Source: Daphnia carinata
Taxonomy: Eukaryota > Arthropoda > Branchiopoda > Diplostraca > Daphniidae
DNA length: 64,000 nt
Reading direction: 5' to 3'
NCBI RefSeq assembly: GCF_022539665.2
Contig: NC_081335.1
Coordinates: 1 to 64,000 of the forward strand
Shown here piece after piece: positions 29,262 to 40,266 of this stretch; the stretch's first letter is position 1, and each line of letters opens with the position of its first letter. The translations under genes and the position numbers were made by a program. Under the pieces are notes generated by a model that saw only the letters and a program-made list of their open reading frames with translations, did not search any database and was not told the DNA's origin.

Positions 29262-30158
29262 TGTGCTCGTATTGAACTGAAACCAACGTCATTCGACACG
29301 AACCCAAATTGAGAAAAAAATGGAAATGCTATTATATTAAGCTTATATTTAAGTTATCCAGTTTCTTGTTGTATTGAACTGCTGTTCTAACTTGCACTTT
29401 TTTCCCCCCAAAATTTTGTTATAGGTGATGCAAAAATCGAAATTTAATGATAAATGTATGCATTGACTTGTCATGCATCTGTTGACAAATGCACATAGAT
29501 AGCAAGTATTAAAAGCTGAACAAGCATGCCGTTTCCAACTGCGTATGAAAGAAAGCCATAGGAAAATGGATGCTTCGTTTGGGAAGATGTCGATTGGATG
29601 TTGCCACGAATTGGGTCTTGGAGTGAAATGGAAAAAAAAAAGAAAAAAGAAAGAAAATTCTAGGCCACCCGACCTGGATAATATGTTGACACACTTTATT
29701 TTATGGCTGCTGGAAATCGATGGCTAATTGAGATTGACCCACTTTGGATTTCAGTCAACTGCAAATGCAATCAACACTTCCTTAATGCTTTCTCCTTGTT
29801 ACGACTGTCGGTACGATTGGCTTCAACTGTATGGCACACGACTATATAGAAACTTGCCAGCGTTACGCTCGAACGGTTGAGCCACTAATTCCCTAATCTG
29901 AACAGGTTGTTTTCGTGACTTGCCCGGCTTACTTGCGTGTCCCTTCTTTTATTAAAGTTTATTTTTTTGCCATCAAGTTGTTTTGGAACATTTGGCCAAC
30001 CAGACAGCAAACATTTTATTTGTTCTTTATTGTTTGTTGAAAGGTAAGATGACAGTCGTTCAACTTTCCCTTTTAAAATCTCATTTGCCTCTATTTTTAT
30101 TTATTTTTTTTTTTTTTATTTTTTTTTTTTTTTTCCATTGTTTCTAGACATTTTGAAA

Positions 30159-32583
30159 ATGCGCAGACCGTTAAAAATGTTATTCTTCGACCTGTGGATT
30201 GGTGTCTCCTTTGCTTCAGCAGGTAAACAAATTTCAACACATCTACTATTGCAATCCAATCGAAACGAAAAAGGTTTTTGTTATTTGGCTCGTGTTCTAT
30301 CATCGTCTATTGAGACAGGCATTATCGACTCATTCATCCTCGGATTGCATTCCGTTTCTGCTGCCACGGCGATCAACGGCCAGCAACAACAACAAACATC
30401 GTCGCAGTCACTTTCAGCTGACCAGATTGGGAATGACAACGCGTCCGGTTATGCACGTACCAACAGTTCGTCAGTTTTCGTTCCCACTGCAGACGGCGGT
30501 CAACTTCGTGTAGGTACGGTCCTCTTCGTTTTTGTATTGTGATTTGCATTGAACGGGCTCTATAATGCCTTTCATTGAATGGCAGATTTGTGCGAGGGGG
30601 ACATTGTTGTTCCTTTGTCTTTCGATGTCAAAAAGGAGATGGTCTTCAAATCGAGCAATTTTCCATTCAAACGTTCGACGCCCGTCATTTGTTCGTGGAA
30701 CGTCAGGGTAAGTTCTACGAGTCGAAAAAAAAAATGTTCCATTGCCGAGTTTGCATTGAACCGTGAACGATCTTTAAGGCGACCACCAATTGCCGTCGTG
30801 GACTGGTCACGATGACGATCAACGAACGCAGTCGGCTGGCAGATGTCGATGGTTGTCGCAACGGATACTACACCGTGTCGCCGTTCATGGAAGACGCCAA
30901 GTAAGTCTGCTGTAAATACCGAACGAGTTCACATCTGTAATTCTTGGTTCGACTAGAATCTGTGGCCGTATCAACACCGTCCCCGTTTTTCGTTGGTACG
31001 TCGAACACGAACATCCAGAAAACGTAACGATTACGTTGAGGCACATCGGTCTCCATGACGGCTACTCTGAAGGACTCAGTTTTAACCTTTCAGGTATTTT
31101 GAATATCAAAACAGAATCGATTTCTTACCACTTCTCATTGGAAACAACAGGTGATTGTCTGCCCAACAGGGATGACACGACTATTAGCAAGGCCTGGGAA
31201 TCGTATGGCACTTGGCTCCAACAGCTGTCCGAGATGCAGTGGACAACAGCAGGCGGACCTACGGTGGTCTTACCGTGGGTTTCGACCACTCAGCCAACCT
31301 TTTCAAATGATTCAACAACACCCCTTCTGAATAATGAGACCGTTGTTGTGACTGTTACGACTGCCTCGCCGCCAGATGTCACCACCACCCTTTCGCCACA
31401 GACTGCGGAGAGTAGCACTACGATTAGCACGAATCTGGAGATTAACCTTCAATCCAACGTTTCGAATACTTCCTCGTTGCCGATGGTAGATCTTCCACGA
31501 GAGAACGTTACTTCTCTTGTCTATCCGATATTGAATTCCAGTGAGGTTCTTCCATCAGCCCAACCTACGACACAGCAACCCTCGCAATACCAACAGACCA
31601 CTGATGTTCCTGTGGACTTGGCTACTGAAGACCATGGCGACATTCCGTGGCTCATTTTGAAACCTCTCGGTGAGTCATTAGCGGAATTGCATCCAACTTC
31701 AAGCCATCGCCCGTCTTCAACGAAAGTTCATCCAACTCCAAGCCCCCGCCCGTCATCAACGAAAAGACCGACTACCGTAAAGCCTGGAGTTGTTGTTATT
31801 CCAGCCGACGTTCTTCCGAATAACATTCACCCAGTTAAACACGTTCATAACACTGAATCCGAGATGCCCTGGCTCGTATTGAAGACTCCCGATCGAAACC
31901 AAGTATCTGTGGAACTTTATGCATCAAAGAACAAGCCATCGGATCAACTTGATGTTGTTAAAGAAGATGCGATTCCTTTTTATGACTACGATGAATCCGC
32001 CGATTCTTCGGAGAATGACTCTGAATTGTTTTTAGACCTGGACGCTGATCCCGAGGTAAACTTCTCATTGGAAAGACCCGAAACGATTGCATCGTACCTT
32101 GGAGGATATGACCTAGATGAACGTCAACATCATGGTCCAAAAGTTCCAACTGCTGAAAATGGAAATGCGATTCCGTGGCTCATTTTGAAAAATCGCGATC
32201 CTTCATCTTCGTCGAAACATGACTTGCCATTCACTCCGAATTCTCCTACGGACGTCCAACCACCTGCTTTTGACGTTTCGAGAGCTCCGTCGATGACATC
32301 TCAATCCTCCCTTCGCAAGAGCCATCTATCGAGCACCGAGAAAACATTAGTGGATCGTGCCTCTGCGTCGTCTGCTTCGATTGGGACGAAGTTGGCAGAG
32401 TCCTCAGACCAGCCAGTCGACGTAAGCAACTCGGTGCAGTCGGCCCTCGATGAACCGGTGGTAACTATGAACCGTCTGGACGATAAACAGATCACCGAGT
32501 CACCGGCAAGTACAACACCTAATCCTACAAATGTCCAACCGGTTTTTCTGAGTCGCAACCCTTTATTGGCATTTGACGATTAA
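30159..32583 (+). CDS. Array gene B: secreted single-CUB protein with long tail
   Basis: Exons 30159-30222, 30319-30513, 30586-30707, 30779-30900, 30957-31093 and 31151-32583; 690 residues. Signal peptide MRRPLKMLFFDLWIGVSFAS. The N-terminal segment begins GIIDSFILGLH, has a short Q run, and ends VPTADGGQLRV. The CUB blocks are DLCEGDIVVPL, FKSSNFPFKR, VICSWNVR, NCRRGLVTM, NERSRLADVDGC, GYYTVSPFMEDAK and ICGRINTVPVFRWYVEHEHP. The last exon starts GDCLP (GECLP in most paralogues). The tail is Thr/Ser/Pro-rich and contains three PW motifs: DIPWLILKP, EMPWLVLKTPD and AIPWLILKN. An acidic DYDESADSSENDSELFLDLD stretch lies mid-tail. The start is the ATG nine bases after a likely 5'-leader acceptor (TTTCTAG). 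Confidence 0.85.
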
Positions 32584-32649
32584 CTGTACACCCCGAGGCG
32601 AACAAATACTTGATTAATTGATGCCCACTTTTTAGACACCAAATAGTTC

Positions 32650-32655
32650 AATAAA
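32650..32655 (+). terminator. AATAAA polyadenylation signal of gene B
   Basis: TTCAATAAACCC 67 bp after the stop; a second AATAAA lies near 32679. Confidence 0.55.
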
Positions 32656-33283
32656 CCCTACCATTTTCCAAGCACAAAAATAAAGCCAGCGTTAATGTGA
32701 GATACGTTTTCTTTTAAATGAGGGAAGTGAAACTGTTAATCATTTTATTGAATGGACTAATAGTGAATTTGTAGTGAAAATTGCAGTTTTCCAATAGGGA
32801 GGGTGTTTCGCGTGAGACTTTCACCGGACGCCAAAATAACCTACATGTTTTCAGTTTAATAACTGAAAACAAACAAGACTGAAATCTAGGGCTTCTTCGT
32901 GTGATGTGGCGCAAACTATTTAACGACTAGGGTCTGATCGTTAATTGTAAAACGGCCCAGTTGTTCAATGCGGGACAACAATCGAGACCACAACAAAAAA
33001 ATGGTGAGTATCATCAGACTCGTATTATCTCATCTCACCACTCTACTTTCTTTTCTCTTTTTTGTTTTTTTTTCTTTTTAATTCATCTTAGAACAGTACG
33101 CAGTCGTGTACGTGTTGAAGGCGAGGAGACATCGCGCAGAACTAGAAAGGCGTTGGCGTCACAGACGAGTAGATGAGAAGTCACCGAGTCAACGAGGAAA
33201 GCCATATCATTCGTGTGAATCGTCTTGTTTTGTGTGCCCGTATCCACTCGTCGAGCAAAACTGCAAACAAGGAGAGAGAGAGA

Positions 33284-33350
33284 AAAAAAAGGGCAATAGC
33301 TGGCAATTCGGTGTGGCCTGCAGTCTCTGTCCAGCCTCCGTAGCCATTGA
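33284..33350 (+). promoter_or_regulatory. Probable core promoter and leader of gene C
   Basis: A GAGAAAAAAAAGGGCAATAG block is followed about 20-25 bp later by CAGTCTCTGTCCAGCCTCCG (33321). Genes E, H and I have the same pair at the same spacing upstream of their starts. CAGT fits the arthropod initiator. A leader intron probably runs 33423-33521 (GTGAGT...CATAG), ending six bases before the ATG. Confidence 0.5.
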
Positions 33351-33527
33351 ATAAAAAAAACTTCAACTGCCGGCCGGCCATCAGTTTTTTTTTACTTCAC
33401 GCAAACGGATCCCTTTTTTAACGGTGAGTCTACTGGCGCTTCTTCAATCAATGGCAGCAAGATTGTTTTTTTTGTTTTTTTTTTCAAACGGATTCAATCA
33501 TTTCCCATTTTCATCCCATAGCCAAAA

Positions 33528-35147
33528 ATGCGCCAATGCAGTCTCCTCTCGGCCTTAATAGGCCTTTGCATCTTTATCTCTTTTACTTCAGCAGGTACCA
33601 AACGCTGTCAAGTGGACCAAAGATTGTAGATCTTTTCGATTGATATTAATCGTGATTCCTTCTGTTTTCTGGGGGGTTGTGATTAAAAATGTCAACAGGT
33701 GTTTTAGACTCGCTTTCCAAGAAGAAGAAATCGCCATCGAAATTGATAACCGGCCATAGGGAATGGCCTTCCAACAGCTCATCAACGGTCGTGCCAACTG
33801 CTGACGGCGGTCAACTCATAGTTGGTATAAACCAAGTGAATCCTTTCAGAGTTTTTTTGTTTTTTTTTCCCGAACATTCGAGTGTAGTCTCATTAGAAAA
33901 TCTTTAAATTAAAATTTCTACAAATTGTTGAATCATATTCCTTCGTGGCAGACATGTGTGAGGCAAACGTTGTCATCCCCTTGACTTCACAACGCACGGC
34001 CAAGCGGAATTTCACCGTCAAATCGACGCAGTTTCCGTTCAAACGCTCAACGCCTCTCATCTGCTCTTGGAATGTCAAGGTGAACATTTCAAAAGCTATT
34101 AAATAAATGAAATAAAAATCAATGGCAATTATTACAGGTGGGTAAGAGCTGTCGTCGTGGTCTAGTCACCATGTCCATCCACGAACGGAGTCGATTGGCT
34201 GGAGACCAAGGATGTCTTAACGGGTATTACAGCGTCTCTCCCATCATGGATGACATCAAGTACGTGCGTGTTTATACAAAATCCGACTGAATAATAATTT
34301 ATTTAATGTAACGCATTGAATGGAAAATGTAGAATTTGTGGGCGTGTCAATTTCATCCCGGCCTTGCAGTGGTACGTCGAAGACCAACAGCCCGAAGTCA
34401 CCATTAATTTGAAACACGCCGGACTCAGCGATGGCTACTCTGAAGGTTTGGCCTTCACCTTGTCTGGTAAGAATCACATGAAATATTGTGAAAGAAATCA
34501 TTACCGTTCATTTAATAGGTGAATGCCTCAATGAGGAATCGGACATGACGAAGAGCAAAGCATCTAAAAAATATAATCATTGGCTGCAACAAGTTGCCGA
34601 CCAATCGTTAAAGTTTGGCGTTCCTACCATCGCCTTACCGGACGGACTCGATTTGGAGAGCATTCTAGATGACTCTGAAACGGACGATGCAGATGAATCG
34701 GTCGACCTGTCGACGACGACAATGGCCCCCAATGTGACGGAGAACAAACCACCCAAGAAAAATGGTTTGGATTTCGATCTGGAGACGCCGTGGCATCTGT
34801 TGAAAAACAAATCTGCGCCCGCTACAACCGCATCACCGGTGAGCAACGTGACTACCCGAACACCCCAGCCACCGGCTGTTAACACCACTAGCTCAGAGCC
34901 CCACCCAATCATTCACCTGACATACCAAACGCTTAATCAGACCATTCCATTAACGACTGCCCCAAAGAAGGTCTTCATTCCCACGAAATCCCCTGCCAAA
35001 CCAACTGCTTTTACCGATTTGTTCAATCTCGAAACTCCTTGGCATGTCCTTAAAAATCAGTCGTTGATGGCGTCAGTGGCACCCTCAAAAAAAAATAGCA
35101 CAAACTCGTCCAATGCTCAAACGGTAGAATTAGTCTTGTGGACTTGA
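33528..35147 (+). CDS. Array gene C: secreted single-CUB protein, medium tail
   Basis: Exons 33528-33594, 33699-33824, 33952-34079, 34138-34259, 34333-34466 and 34519-35147; 401 residues. Signal peptide MRQCSLLSALIGLCIFISF. The N-terminal segment is short (GVLDSLSKKKK...TADGGQLIV). The CUB blocks are DMCEANVVIPL, VKSTQFPFKR, LICSWNVKV, SCRRGLVTM, HERSRLAGDQGC, GYYSVSPIMDDIK and ICGRVNFIPALQWYVEDQQP; exon 5 is one codon shorter than in other members. The last exon starts GECLNEESDMTKSKASKKY. The tail has two PW motifs of a distinct subtype (DLETPWHLLKN and NLETPWHVLKN) shared with gene H, and lacks the SYIT end. Confidence 0.85.
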
Positions 35148-35338
35148 ATTTGACATGATCTTTTATTATTAACCGTCTTCTCTAAAAAAAAAAAAAAAAA
35201 AAAAAAATACTTTAATTGCATAGAATTTATTTAAACTTTTACGACCAACCAATCGCTCGAGTGTTAGTTGGCCTAGTTATTGATTGTTGGCATAAAATTA
35301 TCGTTCATTAGCGATTGCGAAGGTGAAATATCAAAAGC

Positions 35339-35344
35339 AATAAA
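35339..35344 (+). terminator. AATAAA polyadenylation signal of gene C
   Basis: GCAATAAACAC about 190 bp after the stop, beyond a poly-A tract (35185-35206). Confidence 0.45.
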
Positions 35345-35822
35345 CACAATAATGAATTACCCCATCAATTGTAATAATGATGCTGCCAAGAAAAGAAGAA
35401 AAAAAAGCCACGAGGATATTTGTTATCCTGATCCAGTTGAGTATTTATGGCGTTGATGATGTTCTTGAAATCCGTTTTAACGTTTGGCTGCTCGCTATGA
35501 AGGCATCGTAACGAGCGAGAGAACATTGGCAGATAGTAAACCTATTTATTGTCGACGTGTCTCTTTCTCACGGTGTTCTTTACGTCGTGAATGGCGGGAT
35601 GAACGGGAAACACGCGTCGCCATGCGTGTCATCATCCTGACTCAATGGCCCGTCACGTGAAAACAACAAAATCGAGGACATTATCGGTTATAAATAGTCG
35701 TTTGGTTTCTGTTTTTTTTTCTTTTCAATACGGTGTTTTTTTTGTGTGTGAGCCAATAGCTACGTCAGGTGTCTTCACCAACACTCTAGGAAATAAGCCC
35801 GTTACGCGTTGTTTTCCTCGTC

Positions 35823-35990
35823 CAGTCTTCATCCAGCCTCTTGAGCACTTGTGTCACCAAGTACAGAGATCATCAGTCTCTCTTCATTTGGATTTTTTGT
35901 CGGCTGCAATTCGCAACAGTTCTTAAGGTCAGTTTTACTTTGATGAAACTCTTGTGTCTAGTGAAAGTCTCATTCGCTTTGTTTCTACAG
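35823..35990 (+). promoter_or_regulatory. Leader of gene D with CAGTCTTCATCCAGCCTC motif
   Basis: CAGTCTTCATCCAGCCTCTT at 35823 matches the leader motif of genes C, E and I. A 5'-leader intron probably lies at about 35929-35990 (GTCAGT...TCTACAG), ending ten bases before the ATG at 36001. A TATAAATA lies at about 35690, too far upstream to be its TATA box. Confidence 0.45.
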
Positions 35991-36000
35991 ATCAGTTGAA

Positions 36001-37223
36001 ATGCGTCAGCCATCACTCGTGCAGACCTTGTTCCTCCTTGGTTTCGTCTGCTCCTTCACGTCTGCAGGTATGACAACCATAACCAGTGAAAACCGTATTC
36101 ACAGTTCATGCCTTTTGACTAATCCCCCCCCCCCCAAAAAAAAAAAATGAAAGGAATCTTCAAACGTATTCAGCAAATTCCGAATCCTATTTCATCTTTC
36201 CTGCTCGGTTGGAAGGAGGCGAATGGTACCAACACGGGTGATGATGAAATCGAAGTGGAAAGCTTGTTGCCTCCACCACTGCCTCCCGTCCTTCCCAACG
36301 TGACCAATTATTCGCATTACAAGTCGGAAGGACTCACCGTCAGTTCGACGGTTGTCGTACCCACTGCAGCCGGCGGCCATCGCAATGTAGGTAAACATAC
36401 AAGATATCCAACGTTCGTTTATCGAATATAAATTTGAGGCTCGTACGTTATCGAATGCTACAGACAAATGCTTTCAAATATCAATGCATTTTTGTAACAG
36501 ACTTGTGCGAAGGCAACATCCTCGTTCCATTGTCCAACGACCGTAATACGTTGATTGAAGAGACTTTCAAATCGACGAAATTTCCTTACGAACGTTCCAC
36601 TCCTCTCATCTGTTCCTGGAATGTCAGGGTATAACGATCATGTAACACAATCTTCTTCTTCGATGTAATTCACCTGTTTTATTATGTTCAGGTGAGTGAC
36701 AACTGTCGTCGCGGTTTAGTTACGATGACCATCAACAAACGCAGTCGATTAGCTGAAGTGGAAGGATGCACCAAAGGATATTATCGAGTCTCACCCTTCA
36801 TGAAAGAAGCCAAGTAAAAATAACATCCAATGACATCCAAATGTGCTGGTTTATTTCATTTTTTGGTGGGGGAGATAGAATCTGTGGACGTATCGAAACC
36901 GTACCGGCCTTCCAGTGGTACGTCGAAGATCAACAACCCGAAAATGTCACCATCAGTCTGAGACATGTCGGACTCAACGACGGCTACTGGGAGGGATTGT
37001 CTTTCACCTTATCAGGTCAGTCCTCCTTTATTATTTCAACTGGAAGAAACAGGATCCCGGTATGTAAACGTCTCCCTTTGATTGTTGACCGTGAATGACA
37101 GGTGAATGTCTTCCCAACAAATCCGATTTATCCATCAGCAAAGCTGTGAAATCCTATAGCAATTGGCTGCATCAGCTTTCCAGGGAATCTGAAGCACTCG
37201 ACCTTGTGGTGGTGACGCAATAA
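36001..37223 (+). CDS. Array gene D: secreted single-CUB protein, tailless
   Basis: Exons 36001-36067, 36154-36390, 36501-36628, 36692-36813, 36879-37015 and 37102-37223; 270 residues. Signal peptide MRQPSLVQTLFLLGFVCSF. The mature N-terminus GIFKRIQQIPNPISSFLLGW carries the RI..IPNPI.SF element shared with E, F, G and H. CUB blocks: DLCEGNILVPL, FKSTKFPYER, LICSWNVRV, NCRRGLVTM, NKRSRLAEVEGCTKGYYRV, ICGRIETVPAFQWYVEDQQP and DGYWEGLSFTLSG. The last exon encodes only about 40 residues (GECLPNKSDLSISKAVKSYS to LDLVVVTQ), with no S/T/P tail and no PW motif. It is close to gene E in both sequence and truncated form. The exon-2 acceptor (ATGAAAG) follows a C-run then an A-run. Confidence 0.87.
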
Positions 37224-37468
37224 CAGCTAATTGTTCGCATTCAACTTGACCATCAAACGCGTGCACAAAAAAAGGGGGCGGATATCACTCTGACGCAACC
37301 TTCATGAAGGTCTTCATTATACGCCCCATTTCGGTTTAGAAACATCAAAAAAAGTTTATTGTAGGGAGGGGGCATCATTTATTTATGTGGTCCATGTAAA
37401 CCTAATGTTATTTATGTATTTGTCTGACATAACTTATTATACGTTGGCATGTAAACGTTTGTTTTTCC

Positions 37469-37474
37469 AATAAA
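37469..37474 (+). terminator. AATAAA polyadenylation signal of gene D
   Basis: TCCAATAAACAAG about 245 bp after the stop. Confidence 0.5.
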
Positions 37475-38022
37475 CAAGAGGGAAAATGGCACCTGGACAG
37501 ATCGTTAAGTGAAGTGTCTAAGCAACGTTCTGCCTAATTCAACAGATTCGGTGACTGTGGCGAGATAAATATAAACTGCAATCCACCGCAATTTAAGCTA
37601 ATGTATAGGTGAGGATAATATTAAAAGATACTGTACACACACGTAGTTTTTAGTCGTCTAAAGTTCAAGGCGTTCTCATGCAAAATGGGCTGCTGAAACC
37701 GGTGGTGAAGCAGACCTTATCGATGCAGACCCTCAAACGGACAAGTTTCAAGTTGATCACACACAGTTGCAATGGGTGACAAATTCTTTTGCTCGTTTTT
37801 ATAGTTTGACCAACTAAACAAAATCCACGGATGGCCGAACATCTTTTGCGGTTGATACAGCAAAGGAGGCACCCATCTACGGTTGATGTCCTATTTACTA
37901 CTATATCAAGTCAGCTACACAGTTAAGAGGTAAAACGACGCTTTTTCATGGGTGTTGCAAACAAAACGTGAGAACAACACGCCATCAGCTTATCGTGTTG
38001 TGTGAATTTGTTTCTTTGCAGT

Positions 38023-38095
38023 GGGGAAAAAAAGGACTTTACTTGATGGCCGACAATTGCAGTCTTCACTCAGCTTCCATAGCATTGAAATCGCA
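38023..38095 (+). promoter_or_regulatory. Probable core promoter and leader of gene E
   Basis: GGGGAAAAAAAGGACTTTAC (about 38022-38041), then GCAGTCTTCACTCAGCTTCC with CAGT at 38060, the same arrangement as upstream of C, H and I. Here the ATG follows only 75 bp later and no leader intron is apparent. Confidence 0.45.
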
Positions 38096-38134
38096 TTTAC
38101 AGTGACTTCTCCAATTAAATACAAAACAAGAAGA

Positions 38135-39322
38135 ATGCGTCGACCATTGCTCGTCTGGTTGTTGACACTTTTCGCTGTCGTCTCCTTCACGTCTGCAGGT
38201 GAATAACTTATTAAAATATTTATATTTGGTGTACAACTATTGAATGACTCTTTGTGAAATGCATGACAGGAATAATGCAGCACGTTCCTCGAATTCCGAA
38301 TCTATTCACCTATTTCTTCCAGGGATTGAGAGAGGCCAACAAGACTGAAACAAAACAACCTGCTGCACCTGTCACTCCTTTTCTACTTGGACTTCAGGAA
38401 GGATCTCAAAGCGAGATTGAGAGCACCACATTACCACCCATTCTTCCCAGTGTGTTCAACTCGTATTACAACATGGAAGGCGAAACCATCAGTTCATCCA
38501 TTACTTTGCCTTCTTCAGGAAACGGTGGTCAACGACGTGTCGGTAAATTTCAAGCTAAAACATCGCCTTGAAAACTGTGAAAACTTAAAGAGTTCTCTGT
38601 TTTCACTTGTTTCAGATTTGTGTGAAGGTGACATTGTTGTTCCACTGTCAAACGATCGTAATACCTTGATTGAGCAAACTTACAAGTCGACAAAGTTCCC
38701 CTACGAACGGTCCAATCCCCTCGTCTGCACTTGGAAAGTCAAGGTACATTTCAATTTTGTTTGTTTTATACAACCATGTTAACTGGACTGTTAATAACGC
38801 AATGGCAGGTAACGGACAACTGCCGTCGAGGTGTTGTGACGATGAGAATTAACAAACGTAGTCGACTGGCTGACGTGGAGGGATGCACCAAAGGATACTA
38901 TCGTGTTTCACCTTTTATGAAAGAAACAAAGTACTACTACATATTGCATTCAGTACTAAAAATTGTATTGTTGATTAAATCTCTTATCCCAAAAAGAATC
39001 TGTGGACGTATCGAGACACTTCCCCCCTTCCAGTGGTATGTCGAAGACCAACAGCCTGACGATGTCAGTATTGTTTTGAAACATGCCGGACTCAACGACG
39101 GCTATTGGGAGGGATTATCTTATACTTTGTCAGGTAACTTAAAATGATTAAACATGCAACTGAGTATCAGCCAATTAAAATTCCTAATTGTTTTATTAAC
39201 AATTAGGTGAATGCCTTCCTAATGAGTCAAACATGACAAGCAGCCAAGCCTTGAAAACATACGACAATTGGATGCAAAAGATTATGAAGGAATCTGAAAC
39301 TGTAGATCTTACAGTCGCTTAA
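38135..39322 (+). CDS. Array gene E: secreted single-CUB protein, tailless
   Basis: Exons 38135-38198, 38270-38542, 38616-38743, 38809-38930, 38997-39133 and 39207-39322; 279 residues. Signal peptide MRRPLLVWLLTLFAVVSF. The N-terminal segment starts GIMQHVPRIPNLFTYFFQGL and ends SGNGGQRRV. CUB blocks: DLCEGDIVVPL, YKSTKFPYER, LVCTWKVKV, NCRRGVVTM, NKRSRLADVEGCTKGYYRV, ICGRIETLPPFQWYVEDQQP and DGYWEGLSYTLSG. The last exon gives GECLPNESNMTSSQALKTY and stops at LTVA. D and E share the WEGLS variant and the missing tail, so they look like a recent tandem pair. Confidence 0.87.
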
Positions 39323-39497
39323 GAAAGAATGAAGATTTTTTAAAGAAAAAGAATGGACTCCTGCATCATAAAATGCAGCACCTCTTGGGCAGCCGGCGTA
39401 GTCTCATCTGCATTTTTGATTCCAGCCAATGCAACAGGCATTTATGTACTGCATATTGAATGATTATTTATTGAATTGCCTATTTCTTTTCATGCTG

Positions 39498-39503
39498 AAT
39501 AAA
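39498..39503 (+). terminator. AATAAA polyadenylation signal of gene E
   Basis: GCTGAATAAATGAATG about 175 bp after the stop. Confidence 0.5.
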
Positions 39504-40266
39504 TGAATGAAAAAAAAAACGATTAGACGTTTAGCCCAGATCATTTCCTGAAATTCACGAACAGATTTTTTGTTGTTGCTATCCACCGTTAGGACGATCA
39601 TTAGTGCAAAGCGTGAAAGATGAGCCAGAAGAAACGACGTAAAAAGAAGACGGAAGAAAACTATTTTGATCGTCCTATTTTTTTTTCGAGGGTGACGTTC
39701 GTTTTTCCTCTATTTTATAGCCACCAATTTGGTTGTAGAAACTATTACAATTTTTCCACAAGCATTCGAGAAAATTCAGGAAATTTCGCAGCAAGGAAAC
39801 GTAGAAACGTTAACCACAAACTTAGTTTTTGCTCAACAGCACATAAACGCGACAAACTTCCTGCTTTCTCCCATAAACATCTATTAGTACGCTCACTAGG
39901 TGTTGGAACAGTTGGGATGGAAACATTTTGCTTGCGGATATTGCGTATCATACCTTTCCTCTCTTTTTTTTCTCTTTTTCTTTCTCTTTCTCCCCCTTCC
40001 TCTCATTAGCGAGTAAAAGCGAGAATTTGTGGATGGCAAACGATTTTTTAGTCTCCAGTCTTTCGAGGAAACTGAAACTTTCAAGTAAAGAAAATGAGGA
40101 GAAAGAAAGGCTTTTATTTGATCAGTTGCTCACAATATCTTAGTCCAGTCTTTGCAACATTTCGAGTAGCATCCAGAGCAGGATCCAGTTGAAGAATAAA
40201 AAGCCTTACTTTTTGGTGTTGTGACCTGTGATTTTACATTGTCTCCATTGATCGGCTATCAGTGAA

